Below are positions 1-12,979 of a DNA stretch of 64,000 nucleotides, in pieces (positions within the stretch are counted from its first letter, which is position 1; the number at the start of each line of letters is the position of its first letter). The position numbers and the translations under genes are program-made. The notes under the pieces were generated by a model. The model saw nothing but the letters and a program-made list of their open reading frames with translations. It had not been told where the DNA came from and did no database searches. The stretch lies in the NCBI GenBank assembly GCA_035578155.1, contig JAPWDM010000006.1:12478305-12542304 (forward strand), given 5' to 3'. Source of the DNA: Brachynemurus nebulosus (lineage: Eukaryota > Arthropoda > Insecta > Neuroptera > Myrmeleontidae).

Positions 1-2083
1 AAGTATAAAGTAGCCTAAAACTAATTGCGAGTTTATTTTTTCGGGTGCTTTAAACCCACATAAACGAGTATTACGAACTTTCTCTAAAAGATACAGATGC
101 AAATAGGCAATGAAAGAATTTCAAAAATTAGTCCGGTAGTTTTTATGCCATCGAAGGATGACATATTAATATCGTTGTGTGATCATAGTGGGGGAAACAT
201 TATTATAAAGTTGTATATCCATATTGAATAATTATAGAGTTGTACATCCATATTGAATAAACGCAAGAGGGCTGTAGAGTTAACAACTATAGAGTCAACA
301 AAAAATCATAAATTAACTGAGGTGACATTACTTAGTGCGTGTCAAAAACACGCACTTAACGAATTTTTTACGAATTCATATTGTCTTTTTCAGTATTTGG
401 CTGACAATTTTGATTTTACTTCCAATAAAATCGAATCATTTTGCTGTTCTTAAAATGGTTAACAAGTAAAAACATTTTAAAAAAATTATTTAAAAGATAG
501 AAGTTGTAAAAATTAAATTGTATAATAATTGCATTAATTTATAGGCATATTTGCGCATATATTATTCTGTTTGAAAAATATATAGTAGCAATATAATATA
601 AATAAAAATAATATAACAAAGTATTGTAAAAATGTCTAAATTAATTTGTTCTGTAAAATGAACTCAACATTGCCATAAACATAAAGTGACTGTAAAAAAC
701 GAGTAACATTGACATTCTCTTATGCAATAAACTACAAGAACAAAACAACGAATCTTTTGTGGCCAGCTGTATAAGATAGATTCACTTTTAAAATATTTGC
801 TAATAACTTTATTGCGAAAGCAACCACAGAAAACACGATTATACTTATTAATATTTTTGTTAATGTATTGATCAATTTTGAGATTACGAATAAAACGCTA
901 TTAACTAAATTAGGACGAATTTAACCAATTCGTGGTCGTTGACGCTATAAGACGTTAAGTAAAATTTGACTAACTCAGACACTACTCTGTACGACTTCTA
1001 CAATTCCATATAAAGTGTATTAGCTATCAAAATTGTGTACCAGTTGAACGTTTTATCGTTATAGTTTATGACCAGGAACGTGTTAATAATTTAAATATAA
1101 AGAAATATTAGACGTTCTTTCGTTCATTATGATCAAATTATTTTTTTAAACTACCTAATGACGTCATCAAGATTAAAAGAAATATTTCTGATGCGATTAT
1201 ATTTTTACATTATAATTACATTATAATTTTCAAAATTTGTGATGCATTATAATATGCATACAGGTCCCGTCTTTTGAAAAAATTTAGAGAAAACACAATC
1301 TACCGTGACTATACTGGCTAGTGGCTACCTTGTACATCTTCACAAATTATTCATTAATATTATGTTAAATTACAAGATTCGCATCATGGATAATACTAAA
1401 TATGCAAATAGGCTATAATTTTCTTGTTAATGATATATCATTTTGTTATTAACTTACAAACACAAAAATTATTTAAACATACAAAGATATTATACAGGAA
1501 ATATATTCTAAAAATCAAAAAACCCGTGTAGATCCCAAAAAACCAAAATATTTCCAAAGAAATGCGTTCCCACCTTTGCTCTGATTTCAACACGTACTGA
1601 ATCTGTTTAACAATGAGACATAAATTGACCTTTTCGTTTTGTTCGATATATATACTAAATTATTGTGACCTTAAATTTTGTCTGAAAGTATAATTTTTTT
1701 TTAAATATAACTTATATCAAATCTGTCATTAATAGATAATTAAAACATGTACTTCGGTATCTTATGTGGACAGAATCACAGTAATTCGCAAAGCACGCAA
1801 ATTTCCGGCAAATAATTTTTAAATATACGATTTGATTCGTTTTCTTTTTAAATTACACTTATTTCATTTTTATTATTTATTAAACAACTAATTATTATTA
1901 AATAATTAAATTACAATGTAAGATTTTTTTCTTGTTTACAAAATTATATAAATTAATGAAAAAATTTTCATAAATTATTAATTAAAAAACAAATTCAAGG
2001 ATAATCGCGTTCTGTGTAAGTCAATGATAATACACACACCGGCATAATTAGCGGAACATAAAAAATATATAAAAACTTATTTA
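1..2083. other. AT-rich intergenic stretch, no gene seen
   Basis: Very AT-rich sequence with frequent stops in all frames. A short ORF near 253-453 has no ATG-led coding character and no flanking splice signals, so I leave it out. I see no mobile element boundaries here. Confidence 0.6.
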
Positions 2084-2281
2084 TTAAACAAAGTTGGCGG
2101 GTTTTTTTTCATTTTTACTTAAAATAATATTGAAGCAACGAATCAATTGACTTTCCACAGAATTGTTTTTATTTATTATTGATGCAATTCTTTTTAAGAG
2201 GTCTATCACTTTCGAATTCAAATGCCGTTTCTTCTCAATGTAGTCGAGCTTCAAACTGCCGTAATTGAAGAATGGCAAAGA
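2084..2281 (-). CDS. candidate terminal exon, BESS-motif-like
   Basis: A 66-codon open stretch (stop included) that follows a possible acceptor (gggatag) in phase 0. It starts SLPFFNYGS, continues through a lysine-rich helix-like segment (KKRHLNSKVIDLLKRI) and ends KKPANFV. The spacing of aromatic, basic and leucine residues resembles the BESS protein-interaction motif found at the C-terminus of insect MADF-BESS regulators, but the match is loose. The upstream polypyrimidine tract is weak. It is phase-compatible with the candidate first exon at 6117-6227 on the same strand, which would give a 102-residue protein with a 3.8-kb intron. No MADF domain was found between them. It may be a chance ORF. 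Confidence 0.25.
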   Translation of the reverse strand, partial: SLPFFNYGSLKLDYIEKKRHLNSKVIDLLKRIASIINKNNSVESQLIRCFNIILSKNEKKPANFV

Positions 2282-3248
2282 CTATCCCAGGAAACTATAG
2301 ATAACATCATGCTGAGTATAAAAAAATGAATGGAAGTTTTGATAAGAGCACGGTGGGAGGAACCAGGCGGGATTAAAACGCTGTGTTTCATTTTCTATTT
2401 GTTAAATAATCTTTAACTTAAATTATTCTTAGACGACATAAGATTCAAAAAATTTGCCATTTTATATGGTTACTTGTTTTGCTACCAAAAGAAAGGTATA
2501 TCGACATGTGAACATGTAATTTTAAGTGAATAATTAAATAAGATTAATATTTTCTTGAAATTAAATGGTTTGTTTGATTTTTACAGATTTTTTGTATATT
2601 CCGCTAATTCTGCCGGTGTGTGTATTTGAAATATTACCTTACAATTAATTACCTACCTTACAATTAATTACCTACAAGAAAAAAATACACATATTATACT
2701 GATATTACATATTTGTGCCCATAATAAGAATTGTTTGATATATTAGATAATTATTACATTTTTTAAATACCATACCATACTATTGTATTAGGTATTATAA
2801 ATATGGATATTTACTTTTAATTTTTAAAAAAAGTTCTTTGTTTTAAATAAAAGTGTAAAAAATGCCTGCACGTTTATATTTTATGAAAGTCAAAAATCAT
2901 CAAAATTTATTAAGGAAATTTTAATAATTGGTAGGGTAAGAGACCCGATGACCGATCACTATTTTTTGCTGTATCATTAAATTAGCTTAAAAAAATTAAA
3001 AAATAAACAAAACACCCATTTTTTTTTTCTTAATAAGTATGAAACCAAGTTTTTTTAATCCAATGGATATGTTTTTAAGAAAATATAACCCAAAAATTTT
3101 GATTTATTAATGTTTTTGTTTTATAATTTGTTGACGTCTATGAAAAAACGGACAGAATATATTAACCTCCTTTGAAAGATCAATACACTGACCCCTATGA
3201 AAAATCACGCATTAAGGTACATGACATACAGTACTACAAATCTTCTAC

Positions 3249-3399
3249 TATCGAATATTTGAACCATTCTCTTCCAGCCACTTTGACACTCTATCCACTA
3301 CTAGGTGAGGCTCTATGTCATAGAGTATTATCATAGAGTGACATCTAGTGAAACATAGAACGTCAAAGCAAAAGCCAAGAATGGTTTAAATATTCGATA
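3249..3399. mobile_element. MITE-like palindrome, about 150 bp
   Basis: Terminal 22-bp inverted repeats (3249-3270 and 3378-3399) differ at one position. The inner parts are also complementary, including a gtcatagag/catagagtgac core around 3320-3350. The whole unit can therefore fold back. It has no coding capacity and looks like a small non-autonomous DNA transposon; the family is unknown. Confidence 0.65.
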
Positions 3400-4011
3400 A
3401 AATAAACCACTAAAATCACAATTTCGTTTCGCTCTCTGCTGATGTTTTAAAAAAACATTGTGTAAGTTATGACTTAGCCGTTAACCATTGTGAATTTTTA
3501 AACAGTTAAATTAAGTTTATATTGTATCTCTATGTGTCGTTTCAGATCTAATACATATCATACATATTATGTTTGACGTTTTTATTTGATAATATATAAA
3601 TAACAATTTGGAAGTTTTAATTCAATATTAATTATTTTTCAATTGATTTTACGTTCTGAAATAAATAAAATATTAAAGTAAAATTATAAAAACGGTTAGT
3701 TAAGTGTTTTAAACCCAAAAATTAATTAAAAATGTTTATAAAATAGATATGCAATATATAATTCTCAAAATGCGGTACCCAACTCTAAAACTCAGATCCC
3801 AAGAAGAATCAGTCATACAAATAATATTTAACGCATATAAAATTTAATTTAGCTATCCTAATCTCTTAAGTGGACTAATAACAATTATTTGTATACTTTT
3901 ATTATGCTAATAACTTTAAAAATTCGGTGAAAAATGTTACAATTTATAACTCATGTGTTTTGAATAATGATCATCCATCATATTAAAAATTCACGAATTC
4001 AACAAAAATTG

Positions 4012-4012
<1 letters not shown>

Positions 4013-4077
<65 letters not shown>
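4013..4077. repeat. (TA)n microsatellite
   Basis: Uninterrupted TA dinucleotide run of about 65 bp. Confidence 0.95.
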
Positions 4078-4079
<2 letters not shown>

Positions 4080-6116
4080 TTAAATTAAGTGAGGAGACAT
4101 TAAATGTGAGGTGAATTTAAATTGAAAAATAATCATTCTATTAATAATAATTTTTTTATCAGAGGTTTCTTTTAGAAATAACTTCATTAAGATATAAATG
4201 TCAAAACTGTTCGGACTTATAACCCCGATCGACAATGGGGTCTTTTACCCTACTATATTTTTTATTTTACTTAAATTTACATATGTATTTGTTGAGACAG
4301 TTTAATTACAACAGATATGTAAAAAGTGTGGGGACGGACAGACATGACGAAACAATAGGAGTTTCGAAATTTTTTCTTCGAAACCCTAAAAATTAATAGA
4401 TCATACATATTTCATTGCAACAGACTTCCATTTTGAGCCAAAAGCATTTATATGAAGAATACAGGATATAGTAAATGTTAAATGAATCAATATTTGAGTT
4501 TCAAATTATTATGAAACTTTGTAAAAGTCAAAATTTAAAAATCGTTCTAAACGGCTCCCAAAATCAAAAGATTTTATACTCTTACATAATTATTACTACC
4601 GGATAAATTTAAAGTTAAAGCAAAAACTGACGTTAAAGATCAACACAAAATATAGGAAAATCATATTCCAGGATCTTCATGTATACGTATGACAGAAATA
4701 CTATTGATACTGACGCGATTGACGCAATTAACAATCGGCCAATTTTCTTTTGTTCATCATTCTATTTCAACTTATGCAATTATTACAACAAATAACTGAT
4801 GTAAATAGTATAAATTTAATGGATTAGATAAAAATATTTAATAAAATTCCTAATGCATACATATTTTAATTAATTGTTGGAAAAGGATTCACTTCACCAA
4901 ATAGCCATTTTTCTCCACATTTTTAATTTCAACAAAGAATGATATAACAGTTATAAATAATTAAGACCAAATTACACCGATGAATATGACCTTTATAATA
5001 TTTAATTAACCCTTGTGATGTTTGCTTATATTACCAATATCCATACTCTTTAACCTTTTACAGCCACATAGTATAATATACAGAATATTATACACGCATA
5101 CTTTCATGATTGGAGTAAGAGCTTGGGGAGCTTAGTGTGAGGCTTGTACAATAATTGCACTTTGTAAAACGTTGTCCCAGTGTCCCACAACAATTGATCT
5201 CAATTTCAATGGTTTTTAATTGATTCAATTAATAGTAACTTGCGTCCGTTCAACTTTTTAATAGTAATGACACGTGAAAGTATTCACACAAGAGAATTTG
5301 TCTCGTCAGTCATAAAATGGTTAAGTCAAATCTATTTATAAATCATAATCCATTCAACTAATAGAGTGAAAATTTTTTAAATTGTCATCGCAATTAATAA
5401 AACAAAAGCTCTATTGTTATCTTTTGTATTACACAAAGCTCTTTGTTTATGATAAAATCAATACATAGGTAATCAATTGATCATTACTTACCAATATTAC
5501 ATATTTATTTTATAATTAATAATTTTATTGTAATATTTCTTATTCATATATTTTATCACTAGACGAGTATAATTTTATAAATAAAATATTGATTAGCATA
5601 AAGACAAAAGTAATCGCTTGTTCTAATTATGAATCACAAATTAAGTAAATTAAAATACTTAACCCTTCGATGAACCCGTAAATTCCGAAACAATGATAGT
5701 TTTTTTTGTTAATATTCCGTACCCAAATTAGCAAAAATGAGTTGTTAAAATTGTGTTGTTGTTAACATTTTTATATGCCTGAACTATCCTAATCTGTCTA
5801 AAGAATATTGTATAAGTATATTGACAAAATTCAATCAATATTTATGTTTCTATCTAAAATCGGGAACAGTTTTGAAATCGATAATTTATACTTTACGCTT
5901 TATTATTTATTTATTATTTTTCGGCAGAAAGAAAACTTGCCTATCCTTGTATTGATTGTACGGAACACTATCTGCGCAAGTACGATTTGCACTCGATCGA
6001 TTTTAAAAAAATTATGAAAAAACACAATTTTGTATTATAAATATTGAATTTCCTTGCGGAAATGGAAAAATTACTTTCACGATTCTATGTAAATTAGACA
6101 TAAAAATTGTACTTAC

Positions 6117-6227
6117 ATTTCCCGATGGCTCATCAGAAACATCAATTGTTTCATTTAAATCCAATAAAGAATCCGATTCCATCCTTCCGTGCCTGTCCTC
6201 CTTAACGTCCTCTCTTTCTTCATTCAT
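6117..6227 (-). CDS. candidate first coding exon, acidic N-terminus
   Basis: An ATG (6227) opens 37 codons beginning MNEEREDVKEDRHGRMESD and ending DVSDEPSGN, directly followed by a consensus donor GTAAGT in phase 0. The acidic, low-complexity composition differs from the AT-noise ORFs around it, which supports real coding sequence. Downstream exons would lie at lower coordinates; the only phase-matching candidate I found is 2084-2281. The product is not recognised. Confidence 0.3.
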
Positions 6228-7469
6228 TTTTTCACGAGTTTTTAATAAATTTTTACACAAATAATAAGAACACGCATCACTGTCTATTTAAAAATATTCT
6301 ACTTTTATAACTATTGTAAATTTATTTAATACCTAAAAAAAAATAATTTAAATATATAGGTGCGTTTAAACTACTTTGTATTTTTTGATTACAGCATCAT
6401 ATAAGTAAAATTTAATTGTAATTGGTACATATACTATAACCTTCTGCAAAACATTAACGAAAAATTAATGACAATTGTTATACAAAATATTGTTAATATA
6501 TTATGCAGTAAACTAGGTACAAAAAAAAAAACTGATAACATTTTGATTTTATCAAACCGAATATATAGTGTGTCCCTGAGCAAATATATACTGTACAAGA
6601 TTCTTGACACTATTAATCATTTTCATTAAAAAGAAAAAAAGAATTATAAGAAAACCTCTTACTGCAATTTTATTTTTAGACCTTTAAAAAACAGTTCAAT
6701 ATTTTATTTTGTGCTATAAAATTTTATGAAAATGCTTTTTAATTAAATTGAATTACAAAACTTGAATAATTTTAATTCAAAATTTCCCTTCTTGCTGTCA
6801 AAATGGTCAAATTTCTTTAGAAAATTTATATCTGTATCCCCATAATAACCATTTTTAAAGCTCTAAGAATATGCTGAATAAAATTTTCGATATTATTTTA
6901 ATAATAATAATAGTTACAAAAAATACCCAGCGTTCACACCATTAAAATATTTCAAAACGCAGTCTTTTGTTACATTTTGCCTCTTGACGACCGAAGTAAA
7001 ATAGTCATGCTTGACTTCCTCGAATTGACCTTGTATATAAAATTATATTTCTAGGTAGATATTTTTTTTAATTATGCAAATGCATGACAATAATGATGTA
7101 AGTTCAAAGTACATTTAAATGTACCTGATATCATCGATTATGGGAGAGAAAAAAAAGTCAAACAATACCTAGCAGGATAATTGTTTAAGAAAGCAAAGGT
7201 TATGTGGCGGCAAGATAAAATGTAATTATCTAATTTTTGCTACTTTGAGATTTTCTTATTAATTAATAAAAAGAAACTGTCACTTATAAATTAAGTGTAC
7301 GGCTTAAGTCAGATTAATTTGAAAAATTGATCTCTGGATATTCAACAGATAACAACATTGTTGTTACCAATGACGCCTTTTTCTTAACTGCTAACAAATT
7401 AAAATTACTTAATTGTCTATATCAATAATATTGTCTACAACAGTATTAAAATATTTTAACAGTATTTAT

Positions 7470-9017
7470 AATTGACGACATGGGTGGAATAATAGCCTAA
7501 TTTCAAAATACTAGTTTTGAGATAAATTGATTTAAATATTTCAGAAATTAGGTTCTTATTTCCAAAATTCAAATAAAAAAATTGGCGACGGATTAATATG
7601 AAAATGACAACTTGGATACAATAACAACCTAAATTAAATTAAAAATTTAAGTCAAGATTTTTTTAAATAAAAAGTACACCAGCTATACTAAATATGGATA
7701 CTAAACAAGTAATAAAATAAGTACAGTGGAGCATCGATTATCTGAACCTCGATTAACCAAACGCGTTCCAGAAGACAAAATTCAAATTTAGTAGTAGTTC
7801 CGTCTATTTCTTTAATCACCTTATTCCTTGATAGTTTTTTCCCTTGGCAAATTAATCCTTTTGTAACTCCTACCTCTATTGTGGAACTTTTTGTTGTTTT
7901 CTAAAATGTAAGCCTACTGTTTACGTGTTTACCATTATTTAGCGCTATGTACCTTTATGTACTATATGTAATTTTTATTTATTTGTTTTTGTGTAAGCAT
8001 CGTAGTATGTACAAAAGATATTTGTGTTTATTATTATTGTTTATTCGTTTCACTATGCTCATATACACAATATAACACTGATGTTTTTTTTTTTCGAAAA
8101 TGATTGATTAACCAAACCTATTATAGTTCGCATAATCGATGCTCCAGTGTACATAGGTAATATAGGTATGTATGTAAATACACATAATTGGCAAACCAAA
8201 AAAAATTTTTTAAAATACATACAGATACACATACAGTGCCGTTATAAAATGAGGAGAAAACAAATTATTTTATATGATTTAAAAACAATATTTTATAAAC
8301 TTATATATACCTCATTTTTAGTTATATACCTATCGTAAAGAACTATCATTCATATTTAACATTTAAGAATTAAGAATTATGTATATATGTTTAGAAATTA
8401 GACATTCTTATAGGAAAATCATCTCAACTGTCAATTCAAAATCAAAACACTACATTTAAAATAAAAAAAGGTTCGGTAATAATTTTCTTTTAATTATAAT
8501 CAGAAGTACCTTATAGGCTACATTTAAGAATATAAATTAATATAAAAAAAATCAGTTTTATTTTTAAACTGGAAAAAGTCATTTATTGTACCTTCATTTT
8601 CTGAAGGTACTGTATACAAATAGGTTTAAAAATATTTTACAAAATTTTATTATTGTTTTATCTTTATTAGGGGTAGTAGAACCTGTTCTATCATGTTTTT
8701 TTCTTATGAAAACAATATTTTTGTTGGATATACGTACCGTACCTATATAATTCTTATTAGAACCCAATTTTTCATGCACATCCTAATAAATTAATATGTA
8801 TGTATGTGTTACATGGTTTAATTTAAGTTAGGTCAACTAATAGCAAATTGCGAAAATAACAACCTAACACAAAATTATTAATATCTTCGTTATTTTCTAA
8901 GATTTTAAAGTGAATTTTTGTTTACAAATAGAGCTATCCCAGAGCTACAAAAAAATGCAATTTACGAAAAAACTTTCTAACGCGAGTTAGGCTATTATTC
9001 CACCCATGTCGTCAATT
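7470..9017. mobile_element. 1.55-kb element with perfect 31-bp terminal inverted repeats
   Basis: Positions 7470-7500 and 8987-9017 are exact reverse complements over 31 bp (core gggtggaataatagcctaa). The interior has no long ORF, so this would be a non-autonomous or decayed DNA transposon. A pogo-like MITE sits inside it (7724-8149). No clear target-site duplication is visible. The family is not assigned. Confidence 0.65.
7724..8149. mobile_element. pogo/Tigger-like MITE nested in the 7470-9017 element
   Basis: Ends share CA(G/C)TGGAGCATCGATTAT in inverted orientation and are flanked by TA on both sides (7722-7723 and 8150-8151). Subterminal GATTAACCAAAC-type repeats occur near both ends. 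The CAGTNGAGCATCGATTATC start is typical of pogo/Tigger elements as I know that family. There is no transposase ORF. Because it lies wholly inside the larger inverted-repeat element it must be the later insertion. Confidence 0.75.
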
Positions 9018-10662
9018 GTTATATTTATGTAGGTACATAACTTCAAATTGAGAATAGTAGTGACTTATTCTACTGATGAATGTACGTTATCAATATATTA
9101 TGTATTAAATATAAATATAAAAGTAATGTTTTATTTTCTGAGAAATAATAATATGTAATAAGAAATTTGATATATCCGTTCTTAGATTAAATATTTTTAT
9201 AATTATATTGCTTATGAGAAGAATAGCAAATGGTATTTATATATGTAAGAATAAAAATATTTTAAATCATACATATTGTCGGTACCCTTAACAGGCCCAA
9301 CGATGGAAGATACAGCCGGGCTTGTAGCCTTGAGACTCGGGCTTGAAAAAGGCGCCCAAGGATGCTGGTAGGGGGCCCAGGAAAAAATAAAAAAATGGTT
9401 GTGAAAGTGTTTTATTAAATTTTACTTAATATTTTAATCATAAACTAACTGTAGAGTTAGTTTTAATAGAGATTCATTTTAAAGAAAAAATACGTATTCA
9501 TAGTAATTGTAGGACATCCTTAACAAATATTTTGTACAACTGAAAAATTATAACTTTAATACCTTTTCCCGATATGAATTCTTAAATTCATATGGATTCA
9601 AATTAAACTTTTAAAAATAGAACACACATGCAAAAGCTTAACTTAATTTATATGGCAGAGGTTAATGAACTCATTGTCTAGTTCCGCAAACTTCCTTTCA
9701 CATTACCGTAAAGTACTACACTTTTAACAATTGTATTCTAAATAACTATTAAAAGACACGATTTTACAGTACATAAAAGCTCATATTGATAAGTTTTGAC
9801 TTAGACCGAAGGTTACATAACAACATAAGACCTCACTGCACAAAAAAACACATTTTATTTCACTAAATAACAATTGATAATAGTTATTCACTTGTTATGC
9901 CTATTGTATTTAATTCACAATTATGTAAATGTACTTATTTGCTCCAAACTTTTTTACACTACTACGCACACATATTAACTTTCTAAAACTGGGAAATAAA
10001 CAAAAAATAAATAGAAATAATTCTTAAAATTATTACGATACTTAACTCTTTATATTATTATGATGATTAATTAAATGAAAATAGAGATCTCATATACTAG
10101 CCTGGGGATATGGATATACAAAAGTTTTGCATTACTTTATTACTTATCAACATGAATAGAATTAGTGGCCGCATTTGTCGCATTGTTAAAACACTCAAAA
10201 TTCATACACAATATGTGCATTAAAATGCACGGTTGCATAACCATTAACATAATAATACATATTATTAAATCCAAACAGATTAAGTACGTATACTAACGAT
10301 TCGAATTAAATGAAAGATCAACAAAGGACAGCAAACAAAAAATTTGTGTACATATATGTAAGAGGTTTTTTCGAGCCCTATATTTCAATGAGATCCTCCA
10401 TATTATATTGTATTTCAAATAACGGCTACCTTTAAAGAATACGGAATTGAAAGAAGTCCCTGCCACTCTGTTTTCTTTACCTATCTTTAACTTAATTTTC
10501 ATCGACGTATACGTGACATACATGTCTCGTGTGTGTACTTTATATAATTATGTATTTACGGAATGTTCTCAAGGATTGAGATTACATAATTGATTTGTTT
10601 TTCACTAATTGTGGGCCTAACTCTTAAATAATTGACATCTGAAAGATTTGTTTTGTGAAAAG

Positions 10663-10834
10663 CAACTTTTCATTAAAATAAACTGTTCGGTTACGAGCCA
10701 GCTTTCAAGTAATTAACTCATCTTCGGATATTAACACAATTAATAATTGTGTTATACCTTATATCCCTTATATTGCGAGTTAATTATTCAAAAGTTAACT
10801 CGTAACCAAACAGTTTATTTTAATAAAAAGTAGT
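10663..10834. mobile_element. palindromic MITE, about 170 bp
   Basis: Arms of about 35 bp (10663-10697 and 10799-10834) are inverted copies with few mismatches; the core is taaactgttcggttacgag. An inner pair, gtaattaactc and gagttaattattc, extends the hairpin. Non-coding. Confidence 0.7.
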
Positions 10835-11063
10835 TACGGTAGTTACTATGTTACTATGTAAGACCAAAGCATTTTTGGGGATTCGTTACATATACATTGT
10901 ACTTTGAAGTAGGTAGTACGTAATGTAATATTTTTTTAATAAACATCATGCCTGATTAATATGTATGCACGATGCATACAATTTTATTGTAATACTACAG
11001 TAGTAACTCAAAATATGCCCGCTATATAAAATAAGTATACGTGATATACATCCTACTTTGATG

Positions 11064-11363
11064 TATGTGCATTTTACAGAACTATATTGTCATTCACTTA
11101 GTAGCAACTAATGGGTGTGTTTCAATTGTTGTTATATTGTTGCCGTTGTGTTGACACGGTATACGTACATCACGTACATTATGCATGTTATGTATATACG
11201 TATGCAAGACACCCATACACACAACCATCTATCGCACTACCGCACACAACTCCGCGTGCACATATATAACATAGTGGGGGGTTATTTTCTATCCTTTGTC
11301 GTTACACTGGTTTCAGTAGTATAGAGATACTACCGTTCGTTCTGTAATATTCTGTGGACATTT
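11064..11363 (+). repeat. dispersed repeat copy A (about 300 bp)
   Basis: The sequence from the gtgcattttacagaac end to the ttctgtggac end recurs in inverted orientation at about 37584-37877, with substitutions and small gaps. Shared blocks include the tacgt-rich middle and tactaccgttcgttctgt. It is a repeat family of unknown type; the short ORFs inside are not conserved between the copies. Confidence 0.75.
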
Positions 11364-11776
11364 TGTTTAGTATTTCTAGACAATTTGTTTAGTATTCGTA
11401 CGATTCGTACTATCTGATGGATCTGGAACGGATTAAAGACGTATATTAAGGTACCACTGTACATATGTCATACGTAATAATAAAAGAAAACCAAATATAA
11501 AACTGGTCTTTTTCATTAACTTAATACAACTAAACTAGCCGGGATATTGACCGTCATTAGATATTAATGAATATAATGATTTTTTATATTCACACATTTT
11601 ACTATTAAATAGATCAAAGCATAATAACGGCTTGAAATTAACCAAAATTATGATTATAGCGAATTTCCAGAATGGAATTCAACTATTACAGCCACTGTCA
11701 TGACGCGATTTGAGTCCGGGACTATGGCAGAAATTTGTTTTGAGGTCCATAGAAATCGAAAATAATACTCACTAAA

Positions 11777-11778
<2 letters not shown>

Positions 11779-11868
<90 letters not shown>
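11779..11868. repeat. (AT)n followed by (GTAT)n microsatellite
   Basis: About 65 bp of AT dinucleotides run into six GTAT tetranucleotide units. Reverse-frame ORFs of repeated Tyr-Ile/Thr-His codons here are artefacts of the repeat. Confidence 0.95.
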
Positions 11869-12979
11869 ATATGTCCGTTTACGTTTACGAAATTTGGTGA
11901 AAATATTGGAAGTCCCAAACCGTTGGACGAGTTCGTTAACCAGACACGTCCGATGGTCGGAACATGGTTTTTTTGGCAATTATCGTGAAAAAAATTAGTT
12001 TTTCGTCAAAATTTCCCCTTATTCAAAAATTTTTGTGAAATTTTTTTACACCATTGGAAAGAGGAGAAAAAATCACATAAAAAAGGTCTTTAAACTATTA
12101 TTCTATGTCAACTAGCTTCCAAGAAAAACTAACTTTTATAAACGGAAATTCGCTATGTTATGCAGGATGCTGCGACAGGGGTATATTTTCAACTTAAAAT
12201 AATTCATAACACCAACATCATTCATTGCCGATATTGTTTCATAGAACATGAACAAAATTTTAAAAATACAAAAATGTTACTCTTATTTGCATAAAGAATT
12301 TCGAGTTTAAAAAAAATTTGACCAGGCTTATTGTTTCATGTATTTGTTGCATTAATTTCGTCACAATAAAATAATGATTTCGCATACAATAAAAAAAAAA
12401 AAATATTGTTTAATTTTTAGCCTACGTTTCAAAAATTTGGAACCTCAAAATTAAAATTTTGCAGTGATAAGTTCACTTTTTGAACATTATTCTATTAAAT
12501 AATGAATTTTCTATATGATTTTCGCCTATTACAAGTCCTTTGTTGAAATGACAACTGTTTATCTATAAACAATTTGTATAGAATTTCTTATAAAAAAAAA
12601 ATTAAATCGATAAAGCTTTTGTACAATAATTTTACTCTAACAATAGAAACGCTTTTAAAATTCAATAAACTTTAATATCTTAAAGATTTACAACAAAGTT
12701 GCCAATAAATTGATAATCTTTTTTTTTTTTTTTGTAATCAAAACCAAAAAAATTATTAGTTTTATCTATTTTTATAAATATATATGAAATTCCTATCTAC
12801 AAACAGATAAGAAATCCAAACAATTATATACACAAATTATTCACCTAAAAACATAAAATTATGACGGTGTATTTAAAAAAAAAATGATGATAAACAGCAA
12901 AATTAGCAATCGTAAGGCGAAAAAAGTAGCAACAAAACCGTTTCACGTTTAATATTACAAAAAAATATAATATTACACG

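Larger units (their letters stand above)
6228..12979. other. repeat-rich intergenic region
   Basis: No convincing coding sequence on either strand. The region holds the nested inverted-repeat elements at 7470-9017, a palindromic MITE near 10.7 kb, one copy of a dispersed repeat at 11.07-11.36 kb, and a TA/GTAT microsatellite, all listed separately. A short GC-richer patch at 9281-9382 (runs such as gccgggc and gggggccc) stands out from the background and may be an eroded transposon end. Confidence 0.6.

Noticed and set aside
253..453. Open frame of 66 codons near the window start
   Set aside because: It opens on a non-ATG codon, has no splice context or family resemblance, and lies in AT-rich noise.
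11779..11979. Reverse-strand frame of Tyr-Ile and Thr-His repeats
   Set aside because: It is a read-through of the TA/GTAT microsatellite.
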